Below are positions 9,318 through 17,229 of a DNA stretch of 64,000 nucleotides, one piece after another. Position 1 is the stretch's first letter, and each line of letters starts with the position of its first letter. The translations under genes and the position numbers were made by a program. The stretch is from an uncultured Rothia sp. (lineage in GTDB: Bacteria; Actinomycetota; Actinomycetes; Actinomycetales; Micrococcaceae): assembly GCA_946221065.1 (NCBI GenBank), contig CAMIIO010000001.1:321908-385907 (forward strand), written 5' to 3'. The notes under the pieces were generated by a model that had not been told where the DNA came from, did no database searches, and saw only the letters and a program-made list of their open reading frames with translations.

Positions 9318-10031
9318 CTAGAGACTCCGGAGAACCGAAACCACTTTACCCATAATGGTTGCCTGGTCACCTAAAATAGGTTCGTATTGAGTGTTTTGTG
9401 GCAGTAGCCAGGTATGACCGTCGCGCTGACGAAAGGTTTTAATGGTGGCTTCATCGTCGAGCAATGCCGCTACAATATCCCCGTTATTTGCGGTGTTTTG
9501 GGTGCGAACAACAACCCAGTCGCCGTCGCAAATCGCTGCATCTACCATGGAATCACCTTTGACTCGCAACATAAAGAGATCCCCGCTACCCACAATTTGA
9601 CGGGGGAGCGTCATGACGTCTTCGATAGATTGCTCTGCGGTGATAGGTCCACCAGCGGCAATTCGTCCGACCAGCGGAACTTTAGCGAAATCTTCGGATG
9701 TTTGTTCAAAGTGAGGAAGACGAAGCAGATTGGAAGGACACTCGTTCTGTGAAGGTTCTGCCGAAGTTTCTTCACTCAATACCTCAAGTGCCCTAGGGCG
9801 TTTGGGATCACGGCGAATGTATCCCATCGCTTCTAATCTGTTGAGCTGATGTGTTACTGAAGAAAGCGATGCAAGCCCTACGATGTCACCAATTTCGCGC
9901 ATCGAGGGTGGGTAGCCATCTTTCTTGATAGATTCCGAAATTGCATTCAATATTTTGGCTTGTCGGGGGGTTAATGATCCTTTACGGGTCAAGTTAGGAG
10001 TGGGGTATGAATTGTTATATTTTTTGCTCAA
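9318..10031 (-). CDS. lexA: SOS repressor LexA
   Basis: Transcriptional repressor of the SOS regulon that cleaves itself when RecA filaments form. The N-terminal winged helix (residues about 20-85) has the family's LTPRQAKIL and PPSMREIGDIVGLAS. The self-cleavage bond is Ala126-Gly127 (GRIAAGGP). The catalytic dyad is Ser161 in GDSMVD and Lys198 in ATIKTF. Length 237 is typical of actinobacteria. It is transcribed away from the LysM gene; the shared intergenic region carries two LexA-like boxes, implying autoregulation. Confidence 0.97.
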   Translation of the reverse strand: MSKKYNNSYPTPNLTRKGSLTPRQAKILNAISESIKKDGYPPSMREIGDIVGLASLSSVTHQLNRLEAMGYIRRDPKRPRALEVLSEETSAEPSQNECPSNLLRLPHFEQTSEDFAKVPLVGRIAAGGPITAEQSIEDVMTLPRQIVGSGDLFMLRVKGDSMVDAAICDGDWVVVRTQNTANNGDIVAALLDDEATIKTFRQRDGHTWLLPQNTQYEPILGDQATIMGKVVSVLRSL

Positions 10032-10142
10032 GGTATTCCCTTCGAAGCATGTCTGTGGGTAAAAGGGGTATCTAAGTACCTGATAGTGGCTATATCCGTA
10101 TGGTGCGTTGGAACTTAAGGTTAAAGCAACGGTGTACTTATA

Positions 10143-10158
10143 TCAAACACGTGTTCTA
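10143..10158. promoter_or_regulatory. LexA-binding site (SOS box) near lexA
   Basis: TCAAACACGTGTTCTA matches the actinobacterial/Gram-positive SOS palindrome (CGAAC-N4-GTTCG) with one change in each half. It lies 112 bases upstream of the lexA start codon. A third, spacing-defective element (TCGAAATGTTCGA, 10166-10178) lies just beyond it. Confidence 0.6.
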
Positions 10159-10214
10159 ATATTTCTCGAAATGTTCGATAGCTTTCGAAAGTGTGTAGAA
10201 TATATGTACGAGTT

Positions 10215-10230
10215 TCGAACACACATTCGA
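10215..10230. promoter_or_regulatory. LexA-binding site (SOS box) in front of the LysM gene
   Basis: TCGAACACACATTCGA has a perfect left half (CGAAC) and one mismatch in the right half (ATTCG for GTTCG). It lies about 40 bases ahead of the LysM gene start, where a repressor would block transcription. Confidence 0.75.
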
Positions 10231-10270
10231 TTATAGTTCTTTACCTCTCTCCATACGGAAGGCAGATATC

Positions 10271-10726
10271 TTGCGTGCCACTACTTTGTTATTCTCCGAA
10301 AAATCTTCTATCAAGCTTCTTCCTAGCAGGAGGAACCTCAAGCTTCCTGCTTATAAGAATATTCTTTCCTTTCGTCAGCCCACGAAAGTTAGGAAACAAG
10401 ATTTAGCTGGTGCATGGCAATTGACACGTCGCGGACGTTTTATCTTCCGTGGTCTCCCGGTGCTGACGTTGTTGGCGTTAACGGTGTTGGGTGGTATTAG
10501 CGTGGCTATCTCTCCTGAAGCAAAAGCTGGTGGCGGAGAGGTGGTTCCTGCGACACAAACTATTACGGTTAAAGGTGGGGAGAGTCTATGGGATATTGCT
10601 CGCCAGGTGAATCCTGCCGAAGACCCTCGAGATGTGGTGTTGCAGATTATGCGGATTAACGAGCTTTCAGAGCTAGGTCTTGATGCAGGGCAAGAGCTTA
10701 TTGTTCCGTTATATAGTGAGAAGTAA
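10271..10726 (+). CDS. LysM-domain membrane protein, likely SOS-induced cell-division inhibitor (ChiZ/DivS/YneA-type)
   Basis: A 151-residue protein with a basic cytoplasmic N-terminus, one transmembrane helix at about residues 60-82, and an extracellular LysM peptidoglycan-binding domain at about 96-147 (ITVKGGESLWDIA ... GQELIVPL). A small LysM membrane protein divergent from lexA is the arrangement of Rv2719c/ChiZ in mycobacteria, DivS in Corynebacterium and YneA in Bacillus, all of which delay division during DNA damage. The SOS box at 10215-10230 supports the same role. The start is uncertain: a TTG at 10271 is used here and a shorter form starting nearer the helix is possible. Confidence 0.7.
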   Translation: MRATTLLFSEKSSIKLLPSRRNLKLPAYKNILSFRQPTKVRKQDLAGAWQLTRRGRFIFRGLPVLTLLALTVLGGISVAISPEAKAGGGEVVPATQTITVKGGESLWDIARQVNPAEDPRDVVLQIMRINELSELGLDAGQELIVPLYSEK

Positions 10727-10750
10727 TAAGCAAAAATGTGATGAGCTCGC

Positions 10751-10762
10751 TAGACTGTGCCT
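10751..10762 (+). promoter_or_regulatory. -10 box of a leaderless hisC transcript
   Basis: TAGACT at 10751-10756 is exactly six bases ahead of the GTG at 10763, and no Shine-Dalgarno is present, so transcription and translation probably begin at the same base. Confidence 0.5.
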
Positions 10763-11881
10763 GTGACTGATGCAATGACTGAACTAGCAAAATTGCCCAT
10801 CCGAGATGACCTGCGTGGACGCTCGCCATACGGTGCTCCGATGATAGACGTTCCTGTGACCCTCAATGTGAACGAAAATACACATCCCATGCCGCAGGAA
10901 GTTATCGATGCCATTTCCGCAGAAGTTGCCTCCGCAGCCTCAACGCTAAACCGTTATCCCGATCGCGAATTTACACAATTACGGGAAGAGCTCGCCGCCT
11001 ATCTAGGACATGGCTTGACCGCCGAGCACGTGTGGGCTGCAAACGGCTCTAATGAAATTTTGCAACAGCTCTTCCAAGTCTTTGGCGGACCGGGAAGAAC
11101 AGTGATGAGTTTTACTCCCACGTATTCGATGTACCCGCTTCTAGCCGATGGGACAAATACTCGTTTTATTGCGGGTGAACGTGCGGATGATTTTACGTTA
11201 TCTGCCGAAGCTGCTGTGCAACAGATCCGAGCGCACCAGCCTAATCTTGTGGTGCTGTGCTCTCCTAATAATCCCACCGGAACAGGGTTACCTCTGAGCG
11301 TTGTCGAAGCGGTGTATGAGGCAATGGCTGAACACAACGGCATCACTATTGTGGACGAAGCCTATGCTGAATTTGCTCAAGATCCGAATCAAACAGCACT
11401 GACTCTTCTTAACGGGCGCCCCCTCTTGGTTGTCTCTCGTACCATGAGCAAGGCCTTCGCTCTTGCCGGCGCTCGACTCGGCTACTTTGCCGCAGCTCCT
11501 GCTCTTGCTGACGCCGTCAGACTGGTGCGTTTGCCCTACCACCTCTCTGCCGTTACGCAGGCAACCGCACTCGCCGCACTGCGCCATCGTCAGCAGCTTT
11601 TGCAGAATGTGGACGATATTCGTGCCCAGCGTGATCGCATTGTTGCAGTCCTCAAGGACTTTGGGTTAAGCCCCGCTGAATCTGATTCAAACTTCATCTT
11701 TTTTGGTGGGCTGAGAAATGAAAAAGAAGCCTGGGAAGCGTTACTAGCGGATGGAATTTTAGTCCGCGATAACGGTATTGCCGGGCATTTGCGCGTAACT
11801 GCGGGAACCGAGAAAGAAACCACGGCATTTCTGGAGAGCCTGAAAAAATATCTGCAACAATCTGGCGAACTCCCACAATAA
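10763..11881 (+). CDS. hisC: Histidinol-phosphate aminotransferase HisC
   Basis: PLP-dependent class I/II aminotransferase converting imidazole-acetol phosphate to histidinol phosphate. It has the fold-type I features ANGSNEILQQLF, CSPNNPTGT, VDEAYAEF and the PLP-binding Lys in SRTMSKAFALAGARLGY. I start at the GTG at 10763 because the -10 box TAGACT is at the right distance for a leaderless mRNA; GTG 10757 and ATG 10775 are alternatives that change only a few residues. It opens the his operon segment hisC-hisB-hisH-(small membrane ORF)-priA. Confidence 0.93.
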   Translation: MTDAMTELAKLPIRDDLRGRSPYGAPMIDVPVTLNVNENTHPMPQEVIDAISAEVASAASTLNRYPDREFTQLREELAAYLGHGLTAEHVWAANGSNEILQQLFQVFGGPGRTVMSFTPTYSMYPLLADGTNTRFIAGERADDFTLSAEAAVQQIRAHQPNLVVLCSPNNPTGTGLPLSVVEAVYEAMAEHNGITIVDEAYAEFAQDPNQTALTLLNGRPLLVVSRTMSKAFALAGARLGYFAAAPALADAVRLVRLPYHLSAVTQATALAALRHRQQLLQNVDDIRAQRDRIVAVLKDFGLSPAESDSNFIFFGGLRNEKEAWEALLADGILVRDNGIAGHLRVTAGTEKETTAFLESLKKYLQQSGELPQ

Positions 11882-11959
11882 AAAGATTTTCACCCGGTAA
11901 AACTTTTGCCGTAGGGTAACCTGAAATTAGCTTCGATCCTCCACCTTATGAAGGGAATA

Positions 11960-12583
11960 ATGGCAATCTCAACTACGGGTATTGGCCCGCGTACAGCTCA
12001 GCTCAGCAGAAAAACCAGTGAATCAGCGGTTTCTGTGGAGATAAATCTTGACGGCCAGGGCCGCAATAGTATTGACACCACGGTGCCGTTTTACGATCAC
12101 ATGCTTACGGCACTTTCCAAGCATTCATTGATTGACATGGATGTAAAGTGTAACGGCGATACACATATTGATGTGCATCATACAGTGGAAGACACTGCTA
12201 TTGTACTGGGCGAGGTTTTGCGCGAAGCGTTAGGAAATAAAGCCGGGATTCGCCGTTTTGGAACCGCTAGCGTGCCATTAGATGAAGCCTTGGCTCATTG
12301 CGTAGTGGATCTTTCGGGGCGTCCTTACCTGGTTCATCGTGGGGAGCCAGAGGGTTTTGAATTTCACCTCATCGGTGGGCACTTTACTGGATCCATGGTG
12401 CGCCATGTGTTGGAGGCGATTGCCTATCACGCCGGTATCTGTATTCACATGACCGTTGTGAGCGGTAGGGATCCACACCATATTGCCGAAGCGCAGTTTA
12501 AGGCGCTTGCGCGTGCCCTCCGTGAGGCGGTAGAACCGGATCCGCGACATAACGATATTCCCTCGACCAAGGGAGCGCTCTAA
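11960..12583 (+). CDS. hisB: Imidazoleglycerol-phosphate dehydratase HisB
   Basis: Dehydrates imidazole-glycerol phosphate in histidine synthesis. This is the monofunctional form (207 residues), without the phosphatase domain of enterobacterial HisB. The metal-binding His-rich repeats are visible: HMLTALSKHS, DVHHTVEDT and the later HMTVVSGRDPHHIAEA. The ATG at 11960 is preferred over 11948 because AAGGG lies five bases before it. The stop overlaps the hisH start by one base (TAATG). Confidence 0.95.
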   Translation: MAISTTGIGPRTAQLSRKTSESAVSVEINLDGQGRNSIDTTVPFYDHMLTALSKHSLIDMDVKCNGDTHIDVHHTVEDTAIVLGEVLREALGNKAGIRRFGTASVPLDEALAHCVVDLSGRPYLVHRGEPEGFEFHLIGGHFTGSMVRHVLEAIAYHAGICIHMTVVSGRDPHHIAEAQFKALARALREAVEPDPRHNDIPSTKGAL

Positions 12584-13287
12584 TGCCTACTCCTGAGACA
12601 GGCTCAAAGCCCGTCGTTGTTGTCCTTGACTATGGGGCGGGTAACGTACATTCAGTGGTTCGCGCTCTGGAAAAAGCCGGTGCAACCGTAGTGCTATCGC
12701 ATGAGCAAAACGATGTGCTGGGCGCCGATGGGCTAGTTGTACCTGGTGTAGGTGCCTTTGACGCCGTAATGCAAGGACTGCAAAAAGTACACGGTCCGCG
12801 CCTTATTGGGCGCCGTGTGGCAGGTGGGCGTCCGGTACTGGGTATTTGCGTTGGGTTGCAGATTCTTTTCGATCGAGGGATTGAGCACGGTATCAAAACC
12901 GAAGGTATGGGGGAGTGGCCTGGTGAAGTTACACGCCTTGCCGCTGAGGTAGTGCCCCACATGGGTTGGAATACCGTGGAAACACCCAAAGACTCCGTTC
13001 TCTTTCAAGGGATTGAACACGAGCGTTTCTATTTTGTGCACTCCTACGGGGTGCAGGAATGGAATTTTGAACAAAATAATGACGTCATGTTTCCACCCCA
13101 GGTCACGTGGTCTAATCACGGCGGTAAATTTATTGCGGCGGTGGAAAATGGTCCGCTTTCGGCAACACAATTTCACCCGGAAAAATCTTCTGCCGCAGGT
13201 CTGCAACTATTGCGCAACTGGATTGCAACCTTGCCGGTGAGCGGACGCCTTGCTCATAAAAGCCTCGAAGCGGGTGAAATAGCATGA
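12583..13287 (+). CDS. hisH: Imidazole glycerol phosphate synthase, glutaminase subunit HisH
   Basis: Class I glutamine amidotransferase that feeds ammonia to HisF. The nucleophile elbow is GICVGLQ and the His-Glu of the triad are in QFHPEKSS. GAGNVHSV and VPGVGAFDAV are the usual N-terminal motifs. HisF itself is not in this window. Starts by one-base overlap with hisB, and its stop overlaps the start of the small membrane ORF (ATGA). Confidence 0.95.
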   Translation: MPTPETGSKPVVVVLDYGAGNVHSVVRALEKAGATVVLSHEQNDVLGADGLVVPGVGAFDAVMQGLQKVHGPRLIGRRVAGGRPVLGICVGLQILFDRGIEHGIKTEGMGEWPGEVTRLAAEVVPHMGWNTVETPKDSVLFQGIEHERFYFVHSYGVQEWNFEQNNDVMFPPQVTWSNHGGKFIAAVENGPLSATQFHPEKSSAAGLQLLRNWIATLPVSGRLAHKSLEAGEIA

Positions 13288-13450
13288 GTTCTACCGTTTC
13301 TGGGCTAATGATTATGGTCTTTGGCGCCTTTTTTATTGGTGGTGCAATTTCTTTCGGCAGCAGAAACTGCCCCTTCTGGTGCAGGCAATCTTGGCGATAG
13401 TCGGGGTGGCTCTGCTGGGGTACGGTGGCTATATTTTGCTGACCTACTAA
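13284..13450 (+). pseudogene. Small two-helix membrane protein gene with an apparent one-base frameshift
   Basis: An ATG at 13284 overlaps the hisH stop and reads a hydrophobic helix (VSGLMIMVFGAFFIGGAISF), then stops after 38 codons at a TAG. Reading on in the next frame from just after that helix gives RQQKLPLL followed by a second helix (VQAILAIVGVALLGYGGYI) and a TAA at 13448-13450. One extra T in the TTTCTTTCGG run near 13355 would join both into a continuous protein of about 55 residues. The sequence may be a true mutation, an assembly error or a programmed shift. The position between hisH and priA suggests co-transcription, not a role in histidine synthesis. Confidence 0.6.
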
Positions 13451-13486
13451 ATGGTTCTTTGTTGATTCTGATTGTGGAGTGATGTT

Positions 13487-14221
13487 ATGAGTAAGCAGCG
13501 GTTGGAACTTCTCCCCGCGGTAGACGTGGCTGGTGGCCAGGCTGTGCGTTTAGTGCAGGGTGAGGCGGGTTCGGAAACCGGTTATGGCGATCCGGTGGAA
13601 GCGGCTTTGGAATGGCAAAATGCCGGTGCAGAATGGTTGCACTTGGTTGACCTTGACGCGGCGTTTGGGCGTGGGGAAAATATTGCTGTTTTGACCGAGG
13701 TTGCCCAGCAGCTTTCGCTCAAGATTGAGATGTCCGGCGGTATCCGTGACGATGAATCGCTAGAACGCGCTCTTTCACTTAATCCTGCCCGAGTGAATCT
13801 TGGTACGGCGGCCCTAGAGAATCCAGACTGGACTAGCGCGGTTATTAAAAAGTATGGCGAAAAAATCGCAGTAGGTTTGGACGTGCGTGGAACCACTTTG
13901 GCTGCACGGGGCTGGACCAAAGAAGGCGGTGATCTGTGGGAAGTCTTGGAGCGTTTAGAAGCAGATGGCTGTGCTCGGTACGTGGTAACGGATGTTACTA
14001 AAGATGGCACGTTGCAGGGCCCCAATCTGGAACTGCTTAAGCAGGTTGCGCAGAAGACTGAGAAGCCCGTCGTCGCCTCCGGGGGTATCTCTACCCTGGA
14101 CGACATTCGCGCGCTGACCGAGCTGGTTTCTTATGGCATTGAAGGTGCAATTATGGGTAAGGCGCTGTATGCAGGTAAATTTACGCTACCGGAGGCATTG
14201 GATATTGCCGGCCGCCCGTAA
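13487..14221 (+). CDS. priA: Bifunctional HisA/TrpF isomerase PriA
   Basis: A 244-residue beta/alpha barrel that isomerises ProFAR in histidine synthesis and, in actinobacteria lacking trpF, also PRA in tryptophan synthesis. The catalytic Asp residues are Asp13 in LLPAVDVAGG and the Asp of VVTDVTKDGT. Phosphate-binding glycine motifs SGGIRDD and ASGGIS are present. The dual function is inferred from the lineage; sequence alone does not prove it. The ATG at 13487 has GGAG seven bases upstream; a longer start at 13472 lacks one. Confidence 0.9.
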   Translation: MSKQRLELLPAVDVAGGQAVRLVQGEAGSETGYGDPVEAALEWQNAGAEWLHLVDLDAAFGRGENIAVLTEVAQQLSLKIEMSGGIRDDESLERALSLNPARVNLGTAALENPDWTSAVIKKYGEKIAVGLDVRGTTLAARGWTKEGGDLWEVLERLEADGCARYVVTDVTKDGTLQGPNLELLKQVAQKTEKPVVASGGISTLDDIRALTELVSYGIEGAIMGKALYAGKFTLPEALDIAGRP

Positions 14222-14263
14222 TGCCTAACCGCACCGTATCGTGTTAGAACCAAGAAAGTAGCT

Positions 14264-15145
14264 ATGGCTGAACAATCTCACCCCGCTCAGAATAAGGTGC
14301 AGCGTTCTTTACCTGCCCATATTCAGGCGCAGCTAGCAAGTGCAGGTAGAGATACTGATACCGGCGGGCAGCTCTGGGAGGGGCGTAATTTGGGGGAGGG
14401 GACGAGTCATACCCATCTTTTCCCTAACGATGACGGCACCACACAGCCACAGGTCCAACAGGCTTTTGCTGATTTTATTGCCGGAAGAATTACCGAGGCT
14501 CAAGTGGTTGATGCCTTGCGGGATTCGCGTGTATTTGCTCCGGTAGTTGCGAAAGTTTCTCATTCAGTAATTACGGAACAGGGTCTTGTTGCCGATAAAG
14601 AGGCAGATATGGCGCTGGTGAGTATTCAGGCTCCCGATGGACGCAAGGCACTGCCGCTCTTTACTGATGCCGGTTATCTCACTCAGTGGCATGAACAGGC
14701 TCGTCCGGTGGCTGCTGAAATGCGTAAAGCTGCTCTTTCTGCGGTAGAAGATGATAACCAGTTGCTGGTGATTAATCCGGGGCAAGATTTGACCTTTGTG
14801 GTGCGCCGTCCGGCGCTCTGGGCGTTGGCTAAAGCCGAGCCGTGGACTCCTTCGTATCAGGATCCGCGGGTGCTTACTCTTGTGGGGGAGCTAGTGAGTA
14901 CCCTGCCGGAGGTTGTAGACGTGCATATTCAACCGGGACAGGGTGTTGCTACGACATTGGGTTCAGGGCAGCAGCTTGACGGCGGTGGCGCGGGTCCTGA
15001 GCTGAAAATTGTGTTGGTGTTGGTTCCGGGAATGAACCAGGAGCAATTACATCAGACTATTGGCGTTTTTCAACAGAGACTGGCAGCGCAGCGGGAACTT
15101 TCCGAGTTGATTGACTCGGTGCAGCTTTCATTAGCTTCGGCATAG
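14264..15145 (+). CDS. SseB-family protein
   Basis: A 293-residue cytoplasmic protein. The central part (FADFIAGRITEAQVVDALRDSRVFAPV ... PLFTDAGYLTQWHE) matches the SseB N-terminal domain. The C-terminal 100 residues, ending in the LVLVPGMNQEQL stretch, resemble the second SseB-like domain. The molecular role is unknown; SseB in Salmonella is a secretion-linked factor, but actinobacterial homologues occur next to his genes and infC with no secretion system nearby. It follows priA by 42 bases and ends at a strong hairpin. Confidence 0.75.
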   Translation: MAEQSHPAQNKVQRSLPAHIQAQLASAGRDTDTGGQLWEGRNLGEGTSHTHLFPNDDGTTQPQVQQAFADFIAGRITEAQVVDALRDSRVFAPVVAKVSHSVITEQGLVADKEADMALVSIQAPDGRKALPLFTDAGYLTQWHEQARPVAAEMRKAALSAVEDDNQLLVINPGQDLTFVVRRPALWALAKAEPWTPSYQDPRVLTLVGELVSTLPEVVDVHIQPGQGVATTLGSGQQLDGGGAGPELKIVLVLVPGMNQEQLHQTIGVFQQRLAAQRELSELIDSVQLSLASA

Positions 15146-15191
15146 CCACTTCACCGGTATACACGGTGGCTAAAAAGAAGTGAATATATCA

Positions 15192-15244
15192 AGAGCCCCT
15201 CACAGATTTCGATTGGCTAACCTCCGACATCGGTGAGGGGCTCT
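15192..15244. terminator. Bidirectional terminator hairpin after the SseB-like gene
   Basis: AGAGCCCCTCAC (15192-15203) pairs perfectly over 12 bases with GTGAGGGGCTCT (15233-15244). It lies between two convergent genes. Confidence 0.75.
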
Positions 15245-15273
15245 GCTTTGAGCTGATGAACAATGGCTCAGGT

Positions 15274-15693
15274 TTAGTACACGGGGCCGGTGAATTTTTC
15301 TCCGGGACCTTTGCCCGGTTCATCGGGGAGGAAAGAGGCCTCACGGAATGCCAGCTGTAGGGTTCGTAGCCCATCGCGTAGCGGCGCTGCGTGTTGCGAG
15401 CCAATTTCTGGTGCTGCCGCGGTCACAAAACCGGCAAGGGCAGTAATGAGCTTGCGTGCTTCGTCAAGGTCTTTGAGCTCGGCGGCATTCTCTTCGGCTG
15501 CTAAACCGCATTTGACGGCGGCGGCGCTCATCAGGTGAACTGCTGCGGTGGTGATGATTTCCACGGCGGGCACATCTGCGATATCGCGCATTTGGGCGTT
15601 GACGGCGTCGATTTCTTCCTGGCTAATGTCCGGGTGTGGCGTCGCGTCGTCGTCGGGTTGATCTTCGAAGCGAAATGAGTTGTTTTCTGTCAT
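15274..15693 (-). CDS. DUF1844 family protein
   Basis: A 139-residue acidic protein of the DUF1844 family. The conserved core (VPAVEIITTAAVHLMSAAAVKCGLA ... DLDEARKLITALAGFV) is largely helical, with a disordered acidic N-terminus and a Gly/Pro-rich tail. Function is unknown; the family is regularly found beside infC in actinobacteria, as here. It has no signal peptide. It is transcribed divergently from the infC leader. Confidence 0.8.
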   Translation of the reverse strand: MTENNSFRFEDQPDDDATPHPDISQEEIDAVNAQMRDIADVPAVEIITTAAVHLMSAAAVKCGLAAEENAAELKDLDEARKLITALAGFVTAAAPEIGSQHAAPLRDGLRTLQLAFREASFLPDEPGKGPGEKFTGPVY

Positions 15694-15819
15694 GACTCTA
15701 GAATCTCATATTCTACCGATAGCGTATATACGACTAAATCTGAAAGGCTCTCAGGTTTTGTTGAGGTGATGTGAGAGATGGGTCGCTATAACGTACTCCC
15801 GTAAAAATAAGTCATATCC

Positions 15820-15848
15820 TTGAATCGCCAAGTTTAACGCGGTAAAGT
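15820..15848 (+). promoter_or_regulatory. Promoter of the infC-rpmI-rplT operon
   Basis: TTGAAT at 15820-15825 and TAAAGT at 15843-15848 are separated by exactly 17 bases. Transcription would start near 15855, just ahead of the 5' arm of the proposed antiterminator. Confidence 0.6.
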
Positions 15849-15854
15849 AAGGGG

Positions 15855-16065
15855 AAGTTTGCAAGCGGAGGTAACTCCCACCCGCATTGGCCGCATTCAT
15901 CCATGTGATCAGGTCATCGGGTTTCTTCTACCCAGCGGTGCCTAACGCATCTATAAGCTGTGGTGAAGTGAGCCTTCGTTTGCGCGCGCAACGGAGGCAT
16001 TTTTTATGCCCCTTACGCATGACGTTATATTCACGGGGAAACCCACTGAGCTACAGGAGCTACTC
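15855..16065 (+). ncRNA. infC leader with terminator/antiterminator switch
   Basis: A rho-independent terminator is formed by GCCTTCGTT (15972-15980) and AACGGAGGC (15990-15998), followed by ATTTTTT (15999-16005), all before the likely infC start. The 5' segment GCAAGCGGAGG (15861-15871) can instead pair with CCTTCGTTTGC (15973-15983) over 11 contiguous positions (nine Watson-Crick, two G-U), which would break the terminator stem. The 5' arm also resembles the terminator's own 3' arm, as expected for competing partners. A small GGGT/ACCC hairpin lies between. This is the layout of an attenuator; ribosomal protein L20 or IF3 would be the natural effector, by analogy with other bacteria. Confidence 0.65.
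15972..16005 (+). terminator. Attenuator terminator inside the infC leader
   Basis: A nine-base stem (one G-U) with a nine-base GC-rich loop is followed directly by ATTTTTT. It stands upstream of the infC reading frame core, so read-through must be regulated or partial for the operon to be expressed. Confidence 0.75.
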
Positions 16066-16731
16066 ATTAGCGATCCACGCATTAATGAACGTATTCGTGT
16101 TCCGGAGGTCCGCCTTGTCGGTCCCGGTGGCGAACAGGTTGGCATCGTCCGCGTTGAAGACGCCCTACGCCTAGCGCAGGAGTCTGATCTGGACTTGGTT
16201 GAGGTTGCACCTTCAGCTAAACCGCCGGTATGCAAGCTCATGGACTTCGGCAAGTATAAGTATGAAGCCGCAGTTAAAGCACGTGAATCCCGAAAGAAGC
16301 AGGTTAATGCTTCGTTGAAGGAAATCCGTTTCCGCTTGAAGATTGATACTCATGACTATGAAACCAAGGTTGGGCACGCTCGTCGTTTCTTGACCGGTGG
16401 AGACAAAGTCAAGGCTATGATTCAGTTCCGTGGTCGTGAACAGCAGCGCCCCGAGATGGGTGTGCGTCTGCTGGAGCGTATGGCCGCAGATCTCGCAGAG
16501 GTTGGTACCGTAGAGTCCAATCCGCGCGTGGATGGTCGTAACATGGTGATGGTTCTTGCTCCTCTGCGCGGTAAGGCAGAGGCTCGTAAGGAATCTCAGC
16601 AGGCTCGCTCCGGTGGTCGCAAGGGTCGCGAACGTATCGACACTAAAAACGCTAAGCCCGTTTCTAATTCTTTGGCAGATGCAATGCCGGAGGAGCTCAA
16701 GAAACAAGCTCAGCAGAGTGATTCAGAGTAA
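16066..16731 (+). CDS. infC: Translation initiation factor IF-3 with a probable AUU start codon
   Basis: Binds the 30S subunit, discriminates the initiator tRNA and start codon, and prevents premature 50S joining. The N-domain begins SDPRINERIRVPEVRLVGPGGEQVGIV, the linker has KYKYE and the C-domain FRGREQQRPEMG. I choose the ATT at 16066 as start: AGGAGC lies five bases before it and homologous proteins begin there. A non-AUG start is the classic device for IF3 autoregulation. An in-frame ATG at 16006 would add 20 unconserved residues, and it falls immediately after the terminator U-run with no ribosome site. The basic tail after residue 180 is Arg/Lys/Ser-rich. Confidence 0.9.
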   Translation: MSDPRINERIRVPEVRLVGPGGEQVGIVRVEDALRLAQESDLDLVEVAPSAKPPVCKLMDFGKYKYEAAVKARESRKKQVNASLKEIRFRLKIDTHDYETKVGHARRFLTGGDKVKAMIQFRGREQQRPEMGVRLLERMAADLAEVGTVESNPRVDGRNMVMVLAPLRGKAEARKESQQARSGGRKGRERIDTKNAKPVSNSLADAMPEELKKQAQQSDSE

Positions 16732-16922
16732 ATCTGAACACGGACTCAACGCGGTAAATGGACACCGAAGCTTGTACTGACTAAAGTGAAGCTTTTGGTT
16801 CTGGTTGCACAACCCGTATGTTTCCATAGGGTGTGAATCCACCTCGCAATCGCGAATTCCAATTTCGCTCAAGAGTTCTTTCGTGTAAACAGCGAAAGCA
16901 GAACGTAAGGAGAACGGCAGCT

Positions 16923-17117
16923 ATGCCGAAGCAGAAGACCCACTCTGGTGCTAAGAAGCGCTTCAAGCTCACCGGTACTGGCAAGGTTAAGCGCCAGCAG
17001 GCTAACCGTCGCCACTACCTGGAGCACAAGTCATCTCGTGTGACCCGCCGTCTGGCATCTGACCAGATCGTTACCGGTGGTCAGGCAAAGGTTATCAAGA
17101 AGATGCTGGGCAAGTAA
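16923..17117 (+). CDS. rpmI: Ribosomal protein L35
   Basis: A 64-residue very basic 50S protein with the family opening PKQKTHSGAKKRFKLTGTGK and the conserved NRRHYLEHKSS. The ATG at 16923 has AAGGAGA about ten bases upstream; longer in-frame starts are not supported. It sits in the universal order infC-rpmI-rplT. The 190 bases between infC and rpmI hold small hairpins but no gene. Confidence 0.96.
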   Translation: MPKQKTHSGAKKRFKLTGTGKVKRQQANRRHYLEHKSSRVTRRLASDQIVTGGQAKVIKKMLGK

Positions 17118-17229
17118 GCTCGCCCACCTTTTTGAGCTTGTGCCCTGATGGGCTAAATAAAGTTTAAGACTCGCTCCTGCCGATGCAGATTGAATAAATC
17201 GGTTAGGACATAAGACGAAGGAGACACAC

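Noticed and set aside
10166..10178. TCGAAATGTTCGA as a third full LexA box
   Set aside because: The half-sites are only two bases apart instead of four; at best a weak auxiliary element.
16006..16065. ATG at 16006 as the infC start
   Set aside because: It follows directly on the terminator U-run, has no ribosome site and adds 20 residues unlike known IF3 N-termini; the ATT at 16066 has AGGAGC at the right distance.
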